Under the pieces are notes generated by a model. That model ran no database searches and was not told the DNA's origin. It saw only the letters and a program-made list of their open reading frames with translations. From positions 1,226,771,312-1,226,835,311 of the forward strand of contig CM066031.1 in assembly GCA_033557465.1 (NCBI GenBank): a stretch of DNA of 64,000 nt, written 5' to 3'. The position numbers and the translations under genes were made by a program. Within the stretch, counting starts at the first letter, position 1, and every line of letters begins with the position of its first letter. This document shows positions 33,736-44,389 of the stretch, piece after piece. The DNA comes from Ichthyophis bannanicus (lineage: Eukaryota > Chordata > Amphibia > Gymnophiona > Ichthyophiidae).

Positions 33736-35160
33736 AAAGAGGCAAACCTTACCCGACAGCCCTTCCGCTATATCACTAACAAAGATGTTAAAAAGAATCG
33801 GACCAAGGACAGATCCCTGGGGCACACCACTGGTAACATCCTTCTCCTCAGAGTGAGCTCCATTTACTTGTACTCTTTGTCGCCTCCCACCCAACCAATT
33901 TCTAACCCAAGTAGTAACTTTAGGGTCCATCCCTAGGGTGCACAGTTTGTTTATAAGTCGCCTGTGAGGAACAGTGTCAAAGGCTTTACTGAAATCTAAA
34001 TACACCACATCTAGAGCTCTCCCTCTGTCCAATTCCCTGGTCACCCAGTCAAAGAAATCAATCAGATTTGTCTGACAAGACCTGCCTCTGGTGAATCCAT
34101 GCTGCCTCGGATCCTGTAATCTGCTGGACTCCAGAAACCTCACTATTTTCTATTTCAACATCGTTTCCAATAATTTACTCACCACCGAAGTTAAACTAAC
34201 TGGCCTGTAGTTTTCAACCACATCCTTACTTCCGCTTTTGTGTAAAGGCACCACATGAGCCTCTCTCCAGTCCTTTGGCACCACTCCCGACTCCAACGAT
34301 GCATTGTAAAGGTCAGTCAGTGGAGTTGCTAGAACGTCCCCAAGTTCCCTCAGTATTCTAGGGTGTATCCCATCCAGTCCCATCGCTTTGTCTACTTTAA
34401 GTTGAGCTAGTTTCTCACGAACACAGTCTTCTGAAAATTGTTCAAGATGTCCCTCGCTTCTGTTCCTATTTGTGGGTGTTTTCTGAGGTCCTGCTCCTGG
34501 TTCTTTATCTGTGAACACAGAACAAAAATATTTGTTAAGCAATTCCGCTTTATCCTTATCAGCTTCTACATATTCCCCCCCTACACCCTTGAGTCTGACA
34601 ATACCACTTTTGCCCTTCCTCTTCTCACTAATATATCTGAAAAATGTCTTATCCCCCCATTTTATTGCATTGGCTATTTCCTCCATTTGAATCTTTGCCT
34701 TCTTGACTATTTTACTAGCTTCTCTAAGTTTTTCCAAATACAGATGCCTGTCTTCCTCTCTCTGTGATCTCTTGTATTTCATGAAGGCCTCCCTCTTTTT
34801 CTTCACTTTTTCAGCTACTTCCTTAGAAAACCATAGCGGTCTCCTTTTCCTTTTGCCTTTATTTACCATTTTAACAAAAAGGTTGGTTGCCCTTAAAATA
34901 TCCCCTTTCAGTTTTGCCCACTGTTTTTCTACATCCCCTAGCTGTTCCCATCCCACTAACGACTCCCTGAGGTATTGGCCCATCTTCGCAAAATTAGTCT
35001 TCCTAAAGTCTAAGATCCTCACCTTGGAATGGATTCTAACAGCCCTAATCCTAATACTGAACCACACCATCTGGTGATCACTGGATGCAAAATGATCTCC
35101 CACTACAACATCAGAAACACTTTCACCATTGGTAAGCACCAAATCCAGTATGGTCCCTGA
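33736..35160 (-). pseudogene. CR1-type LINE, 5' part (endonuclease end and RT)
   Basis: On the minus strand 35142-34150 is open for 330 codons. It begins in the endonuclease C-terminus (VVVGDHFASSDHQMVWFSIR, with the SDH motif), passes a basic linker (KGKRKRRPLWFSKEVAEKVK) and enters the reverse transcriptase (KAMGLDGIHPRILRELGDVL, KDWREAHVVPLHKSGSKDVV, ENYRPVSLTSVVSKLLE). A single TAG at 34150-34152 then interrupts the frame. It continues in phase from 34149 with [60 protein letters not shown] and GKVCLFA, where the L2 insertion starts. It is 5'-truncated at about 35160. Confidence 0.93.
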
Positions 35161-35495
35161 TTAGGTGTTAGCAGTTTCTAAACCTGAGGAGGTTACTAAA
35201 GTTCAGCAAAAGGTCCCCTAAAGCACCAAAAAGAAAGTAACCTTGCTTTAAAAAATATACAAAAAAACCCTTTTAAGAGCTCCCAGAAGTAATTACTTAA
35301 ATTACTTCTGTTTTTAACTGAATGATGAAACAAGAAACATTTCCTATTAATGAAATCCAAAGTATCTTTTGGCAGATTATATCAGCTTATTTTTATTTGT
35401 ATGTGTTGTGTAAGAATATAGTATAGAATAAGGAACAATTGCACTGAAAATCTAAGATGAATTATTTCATTGACTCTGCCTCTCTTTATCTGCAG

Positions 35496-35519
35496 GGTGT
35501 TCTATATGATCTTGATAAG
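35496..35519 (+). CDS. RIPOR2: RIPOR2 24-base microexon (residues 113-120)
   Basis: The acceptor is TTATCTGCAG (to 35495) and the donor GTAAGT (from 35520). The exon is only 24 bases and encodes the eight residues GVLYDLDK, which join RRNSRL to QIKAIERY exactly as in the family. Both flanking junctions are phase 0, so skipping would remove eight residues of the helical region without shifting frame. The splice sites are near consensus, which would help such a short exon to be recognised. The 5'-truncated end of a CR1 LINE lies about 335 bases upstream. Confidence 0.9.
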
Positions 35520-35649
35520 GTAAGTTTAGCTTCTTAAGTACAGTTATATAAAACTTAGAGACATATATTGAAGTCATACACACTTCTTAGGTCATCCTGC
35601 AACAGTATAATTAACTCTCTTAATGGAGGATTTTTTTAAATTTTGCATC

Positions 35650-37520
35650 TTCATTTTTATTTAGTTATTTATTTTACAAATTTTCTATACCGCTTTATCT
35701 AATTGTCAAAACAGTGTACATACAACCTAATTGGAGAACATTTACATATGAACCAACCTTGCAAATTAAATTAGATAACTACTGGTGTAACATTCCAACT
35801 GTGCAATTGTGGGAAATACAGGTTAACATTATTCAATTACTAGCGTATTTGAGCAGAAGGCAATATAGTCTAACTTTTGTACATTTGAGTGCAGGATTCA
35901 TAGATGGTGTCATGGTATGTAAGTCAAGGTGGTGTGTTAACGTACAGATGGAGCCGAAGCAGGTTGATTGGGAGAGGATCGTGCCGCTGTTAAATGCCTC
36001 AACCGAAGTGATCTGTGAAGAGCTATGTTTTAAGTTTTCAGTGGAATTCCATGATGGAATCTGAGAGTCGCAGTTCCAGGGGTAGAGAGTTCCAGATAGA
36101 TGGTGCGGACAGGGAAAAGGCTCATGAGGATCTGGAGTGGTTGCACTTGGTTATAAGTTGTGGAACGCTTAGTAAGTTCTGCGATGCTTTCCATCTTAAC
36201 TGGCGTTGGGGGCTTTCTGAATTAGTGATTGAAGACTGTGTGCCGTTGTGTTATGAAGCATCTTGAATATGGTTAATAGCAGCTTATATTTGATTCTCAA
36301 GTGAATTGGCAGCCAATGTAGGTGATGTAAGCTGGGAATGATGTGGTTTCTTCTTGGATCTCCTGCTATGATCCTGGCTGCTGTGTTCTGTGCCATTTGA
36401 AGGGGGTGTAGAGTTGCTTTCTGGAGTCCATGGCAGAGTATGTTACAATAGTCCAGAATTGGGGTAATGAGTGCTTGGCAAACATCTCTAAAATTAGGGT
36501 GATCGAGTAAGGGGTGGAGATTGTGTAATATTCTTATTTTATGGTATGCTGCTTTAACAATGCTTTTTATGTGGGCATGGAAGTTTAGGCCTTGGTTAAG
36601 AATTACTTCTAGGTACTTTACCTGATTCTTGACTTCGAGTGTTGCGCCAAATAGAGTTAGGGTGGCTGGTGGAGAGAAGGATGGGTTCTGTAAAATGTGG
36701 AGGACGTCCATTTTGCTGTAGTTGATGTTCAGGTTATGTTGAGTGAGCCACTACTGTTGTGTGGTCTGGGTTGTTTGTGGAAAATGTTGTGTAGATCAGA
36801 ATGTCATCAGCATATATGTTATATAGGATCTTGTGTTTCTGGATTATTGTGCATAGTGTTTATATAAATATATTGAAGAGTACTGAAGACAGGGCTGAAC
36901 CTTGTGGTAAACCAAGGTTTTGTTTGTAGAGATAGGAGTTGAATGGTCCTGCTTTTACTTGCTGGTATCGGCCCTGAAGGTAGGATCGAAACCACTCTAG
37001 GGTTTTGTGCCACAGACCAATTGCATGGAGTTGTGATAAAAGGTTATGATGGTCTATTGAGTCAAATGCTGAAGAGATGTCCAAGAATATGAGTATGAAA
37101 CCTTGTGTTGATTATTCTGTTCCTTTGACCGGTTATCTAGCAGAGAGATGATTAGGGTCTCAACCCTGGGTATAGTCTGAATCCATGTTGGTACAAGTTG
37201 AGAAGTGTGTGGGTGTCTATGTAGTCTTGCAACTGTATCTGTACTGCTTTTTCTATGACTTTGGCAATAAACAGAATGCTAGATATAGGCCTATATGAGG
37301 TTGGGGCCTTTGGATCTATCGTGGTGTTTTTAACCTGATGGAGGAACATTTTAGATTCTTAGGCATGTAGCCTAAATCAAGGAATGAATGAACTATTTTG
37401 AGAAGAGGGTTGAGTTCCTGTTTGGTGATCTTAATCCATGAGAGTGGGCATGGGTCGAGGGGGGAGGTTGTGGTATTAATGTTTGTGACGATGGTATCTG
37501 GGTTACTAGGTAAACTTATT
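35650..37520 (-). pseudogene. L2-type LINE, 5'-truncated and broken
   Basis: The minus strand gives, from 37350 downwards, YRPISSILFIAKVIEKAVQI, MDISSAFDSIDHHNLLSQLH, LGLPQGSALSSVLFNIFI (37084-36860, cut at a frameshift) and VKYLEVILNQGLNFHAHIKS, DVCQALITPILDYCN, HHLHWLPIHLRIKYKLLLTI (36711-36196), all typical of L2 reverse transcriptases. The C-terminal part near 36060-36110 resembles WNSLPLELRLSDS. The 3' tail at 35655-35730 has the stem CACTGTTTTGAC...AGATAAAGCGGTATAGAAAA and AAATAAATAAC. The endonuclease is missing. Confidence 0.88.
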
Positions 37521-38037
37521 TTTAAAACATTAATTTCTAAATCTTGATATCTTCTAACATTCGAAATGTACGTACGAATTCCTCCCTAGTCTTCGACTTT
37601 GCTTTCTGCAGGATATTTGGTCCAGGGCTGTAGATTGGGAGGAATATGACAGCTTCCAAAGAGTAAATAGAAACCACTCCTACACTGAGACTGAAGCTAA
37701 TACTAATAAAAATACTGAGGATATTTAATTATATAAAATACTGTCATCCCAATACAATGTATTTTCATTTATTTATGTCCATTTGTTATAATAAGTATTC
37801 CTGTGGCTGCAGTATTTAGCTGAGGCGTGAGGCAGAAAATGAACTTGTTGAAAGAAAACAGTCTTTTGTAGATATAAGAAGCAGGAATCCCCAGCTCCCT
37901 GCCTGTGTCCTGTGCATTGCTGTCTTTACCTTCCCATTTCACCATCCCCTGCCTCCTCCAGTAACCACACTGATAGACTTCAGCACCTTTCCCTTCCTCC
38001 ACATATATCCTGCACTCAGGGAGACATACACTTTTCT
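37521..38037. other. Unassigned intron sequence
   Basis: No repeat or gene recognised. It lies between the L2 copy and the SINE at 38044. Confidence 0.35.
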
Positions 38038-38043
38038 CACTCC

Positions 38044-38338
38044 TGTTTTATTTATTTATTTTACATTCTCTTATATACCGTGCTATTCTGCATCAGTGCG
38101 GTTTACATTGAACAAACTGAAATTACATTGAACAGGGCATTATAACTTGGAGATAACTATTTTACAGGTAACATGGGCTGTGGAGGGTTAAGTGGCTTGC
38201 CCAAGACCACAAGGAGCACCTGTGGGACTAGAAACCCCAGTCCTTCTGGCCCAAGGTTGCTGTCCTCTAGTGGGATTTGAACCCCTGACCTTCCAGCCTG
38301 AAGTACCTTGCCCCAACCACTAGGCCATTCCTCCACTC
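38044..38338 (-). repeat. tRNA-derived SINE with L2-type tail, copy 4 (full length)
   Basis: Best preserved copy. On the minus strand the head is GTGGAGGAATGGCCTAGTGG, the B-box GGGGTTCAAATCCCACTAG, the body has TGGGGTTTCTAGTCCCACAG, and the tail is AAACCGCACTGATGCAGAAT then AGCACGGTATATAAGAGAAT and AAAATAAATAAATAAA. Length is about 295 bp. Confidence 0.92.
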
Positions 38339-38506
38339 CACTGTGACCTAGCCACCATATTTCTGTTTCCTATGATACAGTATATTTTTATATTCAAAAC
38401 CATGTGCACACACCCAGTCTACATTCTTCCGATGTAGTCTAACGTCCACACCTTGCCTGCCTAAAGAATAAACATAACCCAGAGAACTTCGCTAATGGGA
38501 CCCTAA

Positions 38507-38954
38507 GGGGCCCTTTATCTAAAAGTGCACTAAGCAGTTCATGAACATTTTCATGCATGGTAACTGTGTGCAAGGACTTGTAGTAATCGTTACCAGGGGA
38601 GCATGACAGCTACCGCATGCTGATTTGCACACTGCCAATTGCATGGGGTTCAGGGTGGGTTCAGAGCAGCGAGTGAGCATGGAGAGCCCATTATAATTAG
38701 CGTGGGGGTCATATCACACACTGTGAATGTTGCAGTTACCACAGTGCAATGAATGCCACTTCAAAAGGTGGAGTTAGGTGCACCTGCAGTAATTGTGCCA
38801 TGCAGTAGGGTCCGCATCCATGTGTTAACTGCTGGAAACATGCTGGCCACTTTCTCGACAGTTGCTGCAGACGTTCTATACTTAATATATCTTAATTTTA
38901 GCACTAAACATGCATTAAGTACAAAAGCCTAACACACTTTAGTAGCAAGGCCCC
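38507..38954. mobile_element. MITE with GGGGCCCTTT ends, 3-bp target TAA
   Basis: The left end is GGGGCCCTTTATCTAAAAGT; the right end reads ACACTTTAGTAGCAAGGCCCC. TAA flanks both sides (38504-38506 and 38955-38957). Related ends occur at 27410 and 25251. No coding capacity. Confidence 0.78.
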
Positions 38955-38959
38955 TAAAT

Positions 38960-39733
38960 GTTACCACTGAGAAATGGCTGAGACTCCCTCCCCTAGGGGC
39001 CGTGAGCACTCCCTCTGCAGGATTCCCAGCCATGCTGGCCTTGGGAACTGAAGACCTGACTCATTAACTGAACCCAGGTCCTCTGTCTGGCAGCACACTG
39101 AAGCACGTGGCCAGTCTCACATACACGGATTCTGTAATCGAGGTTTTCTGCTAGATGTATCCTTGTACTCTCCTTTTTGGGCTGGATACTGAGGATCTTA
39201 ACATGTCCAAGCTACATGCGTTATGATTTGCTGCATGGAATCTGTTTAACATTTCTGGAAGCGAGTTTCCCCTCCATCTAGAGAAGCCTGGCTGCAAAGC
39301 AGCATCTCCTGTTAAGAATGCCAAACTGATGGCTTCTAGGAGAGGAAATGAAAGCTCTTAATGAAGTCCGATATGCATTGCTTAGTGGTGCTGGTCATGA
39401 AGCCTTTGGTTAGTCTATTCCTATGTAAGATATGTCTGGCAGTGCTTCCACCTGCATCCTTTATTCTGACCTGTTTTACTGGCCCCTTCTCTTTGGTCTA
39501 TTTACCTTTCTTCTTCTCAGATAGTGAATATGGTATTGCAAAACGTGCTCACTAACGAGAATGAAATGACAGGACAGTAGGTTTCCCTACCCGCATGCCA
39601 TCGGCAACTGCTTCTCACTAAGGAACACAGGGCACACGGCAACTGCTTGCCAATACTTGCTCATGGGGAGAAAAATAAGCAACCAATTTGTATGCAAATT
39701 TGTAATCTTACTTAATCTATATTAATTTTACAG
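38960..39733. other. Intron 4 end, nothing recognised
   Basis: No repeat family or gene recognised before the exon at 39734. The pyrimidine tract at 39710-39733 is short and T-rich. Confidence 0.4.
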
Positions 39734-39787
39734 CAAATCAAAGCAATTGAAAGATACATACGACGGCTCGAGTTTCACATCAGCAAG
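39734..39787 (+). CDS. RIPOR2: RIPOR2 exon 5 of the window (residues 121-138)
   Basis: The acceptor is TTAATTTTACAG (to 39733) and the donor GTAAAG (from 39788). The exon has 54 bases, in phase 0 at both ends, and encodes QIKAIERYIRRLEFHISK. It continues the amphipathic helix (IERYIRRLEFHI) begun in the two preceding exons. This segment is among the best conserved in the RIPOR family. Nothing is broken. Confidence 0.92.
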
Positions 39788-41546
39788 GTAAAGGCAGGTC
39801 TTTTTTTTTTTTCCCTTAAGCTTGCTGTCTTCCTTCTATGGAACTTTCTGCAAAGTATTTTCTGTGCACCCGGCCACCAGCAACACGGTGCAAAGCATTT
39901 TCTCTCCCTTCCATGCAAACTGGTGTGAAAATTGAAGTGTGTAATAGTTACGCCTTATGGGATTAACACAGCCTCTGAGGAAGAGAAAGATGGAATTTGT
40001 AATTCATAAATGACTAAACTGCAACAAGTTTAAGCATGTCTTTGGGACATTTTTATATTTTTTCCCTAATGTGATACTTTTTTTTTCTGAGAATAGATAT
40101 GAAGAATATCAAAATAGATAAGAATCAGCCAGTCCTTAAGACAGACCCTAAAATGTATGCAGTTAGTAGACATCAAGATATCTGGCCAGCAACCCCAAAT
40201 TGTGAAATAGTGCGATTTTTCTGGGTAATGTCCAGTGTTGACAGGACAAAAAGCTTTGAACATCTACTCCTTTAATTATATAAAATTGGTTTTATTTTAA
40301 TAACTTGCTTGAATGTTTAATGTAAAAGTGATTTACAAACCATTCATGTATGATTTTCAACTTTTCACTTTTTGCACTGCTCAGTGAACAACCTTTTGCC
40401 AGTGCTGGTGTCCAGAGAATTAATTTGCTGGTTTCTGTAGCAGGGTCACTGTGCTGTTTTTATAGTTTTTGAATGATTCATAGGGGCTGCTGATTTAACC
40501 AATAAGAACTAATAAAAGACTCCACCCTGTGATGCAGAAACATTAAAATAGGTACTTATTGAATATACAGCAGAGAACCCACTTCCCCTAGGATTCCCTT
40601 ACCTCTTCCCCAACTTGACTTATACCCTTCAGTCAGTTTTTGTGCCTTTTTCTGTGCTGATGACTCCTACATGACACAAATGTACCTATTTGTCAACCAG
40701 GAAAGGTACCGAGCAATGGTACCTGGGTGTGAAAACATTGATAAACACTGATTTTTTGGTAACCTCATGGAACTCCCAATTAGCTGATGATGGTTGTAAT
40801 GTGCTAGTCAGATTCCGTTTCCCCTCAGCCCCCTTGTCCTCCTCCCCTCCCCCGCTGTTTTCGGATGGCTTGCTGTGTATTGTGTAGGGCACTGATGTGA
40901 CTGAATGGCATTCTGAGAGAAGTGAAATGTATACCGAAGCTGCAAAGTGTGGCATGGTGTTGTGAGAGGAGCAGTTCTCTTCAATGTACGGCTTAGGGCA
41001 AGGAAAACCTGGAAAGGGGATGAGGTGATTTTATTGTTTCTATGCCTTTGCAGATTTGAGCCTTCCCTTACCCAACTATAACATTCTTTCTACTTGGATA
41101 TGAACAGACATATGCTTTTTTTCAACCAAAAAGTATATATTCCTAATTGTTCTTACTTTTTCCTTTGTTCTCATTGAATCCTATGAAGTTAGACCATGCA
41201 CGTCTTTTTGCACTAATGCCTGAAGTGTGGATTATCACTTTTGATTTTTAGTCATCATTTAGTGCATCATTTCCTGACAATGGACGCTAGCGTGAGTTAT
41301 TTACTGCAGGGCCCATTGTATGGAGCCCAGAGGTAAATAGGGTGTAAGAGCATTAGCATACACAGTTAGGAATGACCCCCTTAATTCATTGCATAATGAT
41401 TTTGTGCATACTGTAACAAAGCTGATAATGTCAGATAGGATTCAGAGAAGAAACTGACATAAAAACCTGTGAAAAGGAGTTTATTTAGTTTTCCCAAGCT
41501 ACTGGGGACCTTGGAGCCACTGTGTGTCTTTAACATATGCAGGTAT
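39788..41546. other. Intron 5 start, nothing recognised
   Basis: A T run lies at 39801-39812. The frames at 40686-40955 overlap on both strands and show no known domain. Confidence 0.4.
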
Positions 41547-41554
41547 ATTAGGTA

Positions 41555-42795
41555 TAGGGTTGCCAACTTTTTCACCGAGAAAAACCCGACACCTGTGGCT
41601 CGCCATGCTCCACCCATTCTCCGCCCCGTCCCACCCCTGCCCTGCCCCCAGACCCACCCTTGCCCCACCCCCAGCCCCACCCTTGCCCCACCCCAGCCCC
41701 ACCCACAAAAATTACAGAGGATTCACTCACACCCCCCCTCAGTGCTGGTTCACTCACCCCCCTCCCCTCAGTGCTGGTTCACTCACTCACCCCCCCTGCT
41801 GACTCACTCACCCCCCCCTGCTGACTCACTCACCCCCTCCCCTGCTGGTTCACTCACTCCCCCCCCCCCCCCTGCTGGGTCACTCACACCACCCCTCCCC
41901 TCCCTGCTGGTTCACTCACCCACCCCCGTCACTCACTCACCCCGTCCCCTGCTTGTTCACTCACACCAAACCCCCTCCCCTGCTGACTCACACCCCCTCC
42001 CCTGTAGGTTCACTCACACCCCCCCCCCACTGCTGGTTCACTCACACCCCCCCCCTCCACTGCTGGTTCACTCACCCACCCCCTGTCACTTACTCACCCC
42101 TCCTCCTGGTTCACTCACACCACCCCCCCCCTTGCTGGTTCACTCACACACCCCCCTGCTGGTTCATTCACACCACCCCCCCCTTGCTGGTTCACTCACA
42201 CCACCCCCCTGCTGGTTCACTCACACCACCCCCCCCCCTGCTGGTTCACTCACACCCCCCCCCTGCCCAAGCCGCTGCTTCTGCTTTGTACAGAGCAGCG
42301 GCTGCAATACACTTACTTTGAAAAGTAAGACAAACTGTGTGAGGAGCCTCCGGTCATCGCAGCACCCGAGGAAGTGATGTCATGGGGGCGGGCTCCTCAC
42401 AGGTTGTCTTTCCTTTTCAAATTAACTTTATTGCAGCTAAAGTTAATTTGAAACGGAAAGACAACCTGTGAGGAGCCCGCCCCCATGACATCACTTCCTC
42501 GGGCTCTGCGATGACCGGAGGGCTCCTCACACAGTTTATCTTTAGTTTTCAATGTAAGTGTATTGCAGCCACTGCTCTGTACAAAGCAGAAGCAGCGGCT
42601 GCACTGCTATGGGGAATCGCGTTCGCGCCGTGGACTTTGAGACAAAAGCCGTTTTTTTGCTCTGGCCGCTCCCGATCTTGCGGCCAGAGCAAAAAAACGT
42701 CTTTTCAACGGCCGGTTTTACATCTGTGCCGGCAGCCGGCCTGGCCATGGAAAAACCAGCCAGGCCGGCTGAAAACCGTCCGGTTGGCAACCCTA
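41555..42795. mobile_element. Foldback hAT-type element, 1241 bp, with 8-bp target duplication
   Basis: The terminal inverted repeats are TAGGGTTGCCAAC and GTTGGCAACCCTA. ATTAGGTA flanks both ends (41547-41554 and 42796-42803). Inside are a minisatellite (about 41720-42265) and a hairpin of two arms of about 160 bp (about 42275-42435 and 42440-42605), for example TGAGGAGCCCGCCCCCATGA opposite its complement near 42365-42405. The termini match the 203-bp MITE at 12156-12358. No transposase frame is present; the long Pro/Thr frames come from the minisatellite. Confidence 0.92.
41720..42265. repeat. Minisatellite of CTGCTGGTTCACTCACACC units
   Basis: Irregular units of about 20-35 bases combine CTGCTGGTTCACTCAC with a variable C run. 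About 20 units are visible. The array lies wholly inside the hAT-type element. Confidence 0.9.
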
Positions 42796-42994
42796 ATTAG
42801 GTAGGCCCCTTCCTCAGAGGGTTTACAATCTAAGGTATACCCAAAGCAAAAGAGAGTGAAATGATTTGATGAAGGTTACAAATCACATCAGTAGAAGTGG
42901 GATTTGCACTCTTGCTTTTCATAGTTGCTGCTCTAGTGGGAGATGGGAAGGAGCAGAAAAGGGAAAATCAAACTCTAAGTGCTAGTAGCTCTCT

Positions 42995-44205
42995 GATGAA
43001 TTCCCTCCTGATAGGATAAGAGCATGAGCATTCCCTCCCGATAGGATAAGCATATGAGAATTGCCTCCCAATAGGATAAGGGCATGAGAATTGCCTCCCA
43101 ATAGCATAAGAGCATGATGAATTCCCTTCCGATAGGATAAGAGCATGAGCATTCCCTCCCAATAGGATAAGAGCATGAGAATTGCCTCCCAATAGCATAA
43201 GAGCATGAGCATTCCCTCCCAATAGCATAAGAGAATGATGAATTCCCTCCCGATAGGATGAGCACGAGCATTCCCTCCAGATAGGATAAGAGCATGAGAA
43301 TTGTCTCCCGATAGCATAAGAGCATGAGAATTGTCGCCCGATAGGATAAGAGCATGAGAATTCCTTCCCGATAGGATAAGAGCATGAGAATTGCCTCCTG
43401 ATAGGATAAGAGCATGAGAATTCCCTCCTGATAGGATAAGAGCATGAGAATTGCCTCCCAATACGATAAGAGCATGAGAATTCCTTCCTGATAGGATAAG
43501 AGCATGAGAATTGCCTCCCGATAGGATAAGAGCATGAGAATTCCCTCCCAATATCATAAGAGCATGATGAATTCCCTCCCAATAGGATGCAGATGAGAAT
43601 TCCTTCCCGATAGGATAAGAGCATGAGAATTGCCTCCCGATAGGATAAGAGCATGAGCATCCCCTCCTGATAGGATAAGAGCATGAGAATTGTCTCCCGA
43701 TAGGATAAGAGCATGAGAATTCCCTCCCGATAGGATAAGAGCATGAGAATTCCTTCCCGATAGGAAAAGAGCATGAGAATTGCCTCCCGATAGGATAAGA
43801 GCATGAGAATTCCCTCCCGATAGGATAAGAGCATGAGAATTCCTTCCCGATAGGAAAAGAGCATGAGAATTGCCTCCCGATAGGATAAGAGCATGAGAAT
43901 TCCCTCCCAATAGGAAAAGAGCATGAGAATTCCTTCCCGATAGGAAAAGAGCATGAGAATTGCCTCCCGATAGGATAAGAGCATGAGAATTCCTTCCCGA
44001 TAGGATAAGAGCATGAGAATTCCTTCCCAATAGGATAAGAGCATGAGCATCCCCTCCTGATAGGATAAGAGCATGAGAATTGTCTCCTGATAGCATACGA
44101 GCATGATGAATTCCCTCCCGATAGGATAAGAGCATGAGAATTCCTTCCCGATAGGAAAAGAGCATGAGAATTGCCTCCCGATAGGATAAGAGCATGAGAA
44201 TTGCT
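42995..44205. repeat. 30-bp minisatellite, about 40 units
   Basis: The unit is about GATAGGATAAGAGCATGAGA ATTGCCTCCC. Units differ in a small block (GCCTCCC, CCCTCCC, CCTTCCC, GTCTCCC) and in GGATAA versus GGAAAA. Because the period is a multiple of three and the minus strand has almost no stops, three minus frames stay open for 186-378 codons as 10-residue repeats (such as MLLSYREGIL). Nothing supports a gene: no start context or flanking domain. Confidence 0.95.
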
Positions 44206-44389
44206 ATACTGGCTCAGTTCAAAGCTCCATCAGTTCCAGTATCCTTTTTCAAACAGTGGCCAATCCATGTCACATGCACCTTGCAAAATCTCAAAGATAG
44301 TTAGATTCCCTGCAACCTACCCCCAGGGATAAGCAGTGGCTTTTCCCGACGTCTACCTTAACCCTGTTATACTAACTGATTTTACCATA

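Noticed and set aside
33646..34143. His/Thr-rich extension of the CR1 frame
   Set aside because: The extension past LFA is the (TG)n microsatellite read in frame.
41469..42377. 302-codon Pro/Ser/Thr/His-rich plus-strand ORF
   Set aside because: It is a translation of the C-rich minisatellite inside the hAT-type element; no start context, domain or splice signal.
42968..44195. Minus-strand ORFs of 186-378 codons with 10-residue repeats
   Set aside because: All three frames are open only because the 30-bp unit lacks stops; no flanking coding sequence.
42995..44205. CRISPR-like array
   Set aside because: Units are directly contiguous with no unique spacers; it is a minisatellite in a vertebrate genome.
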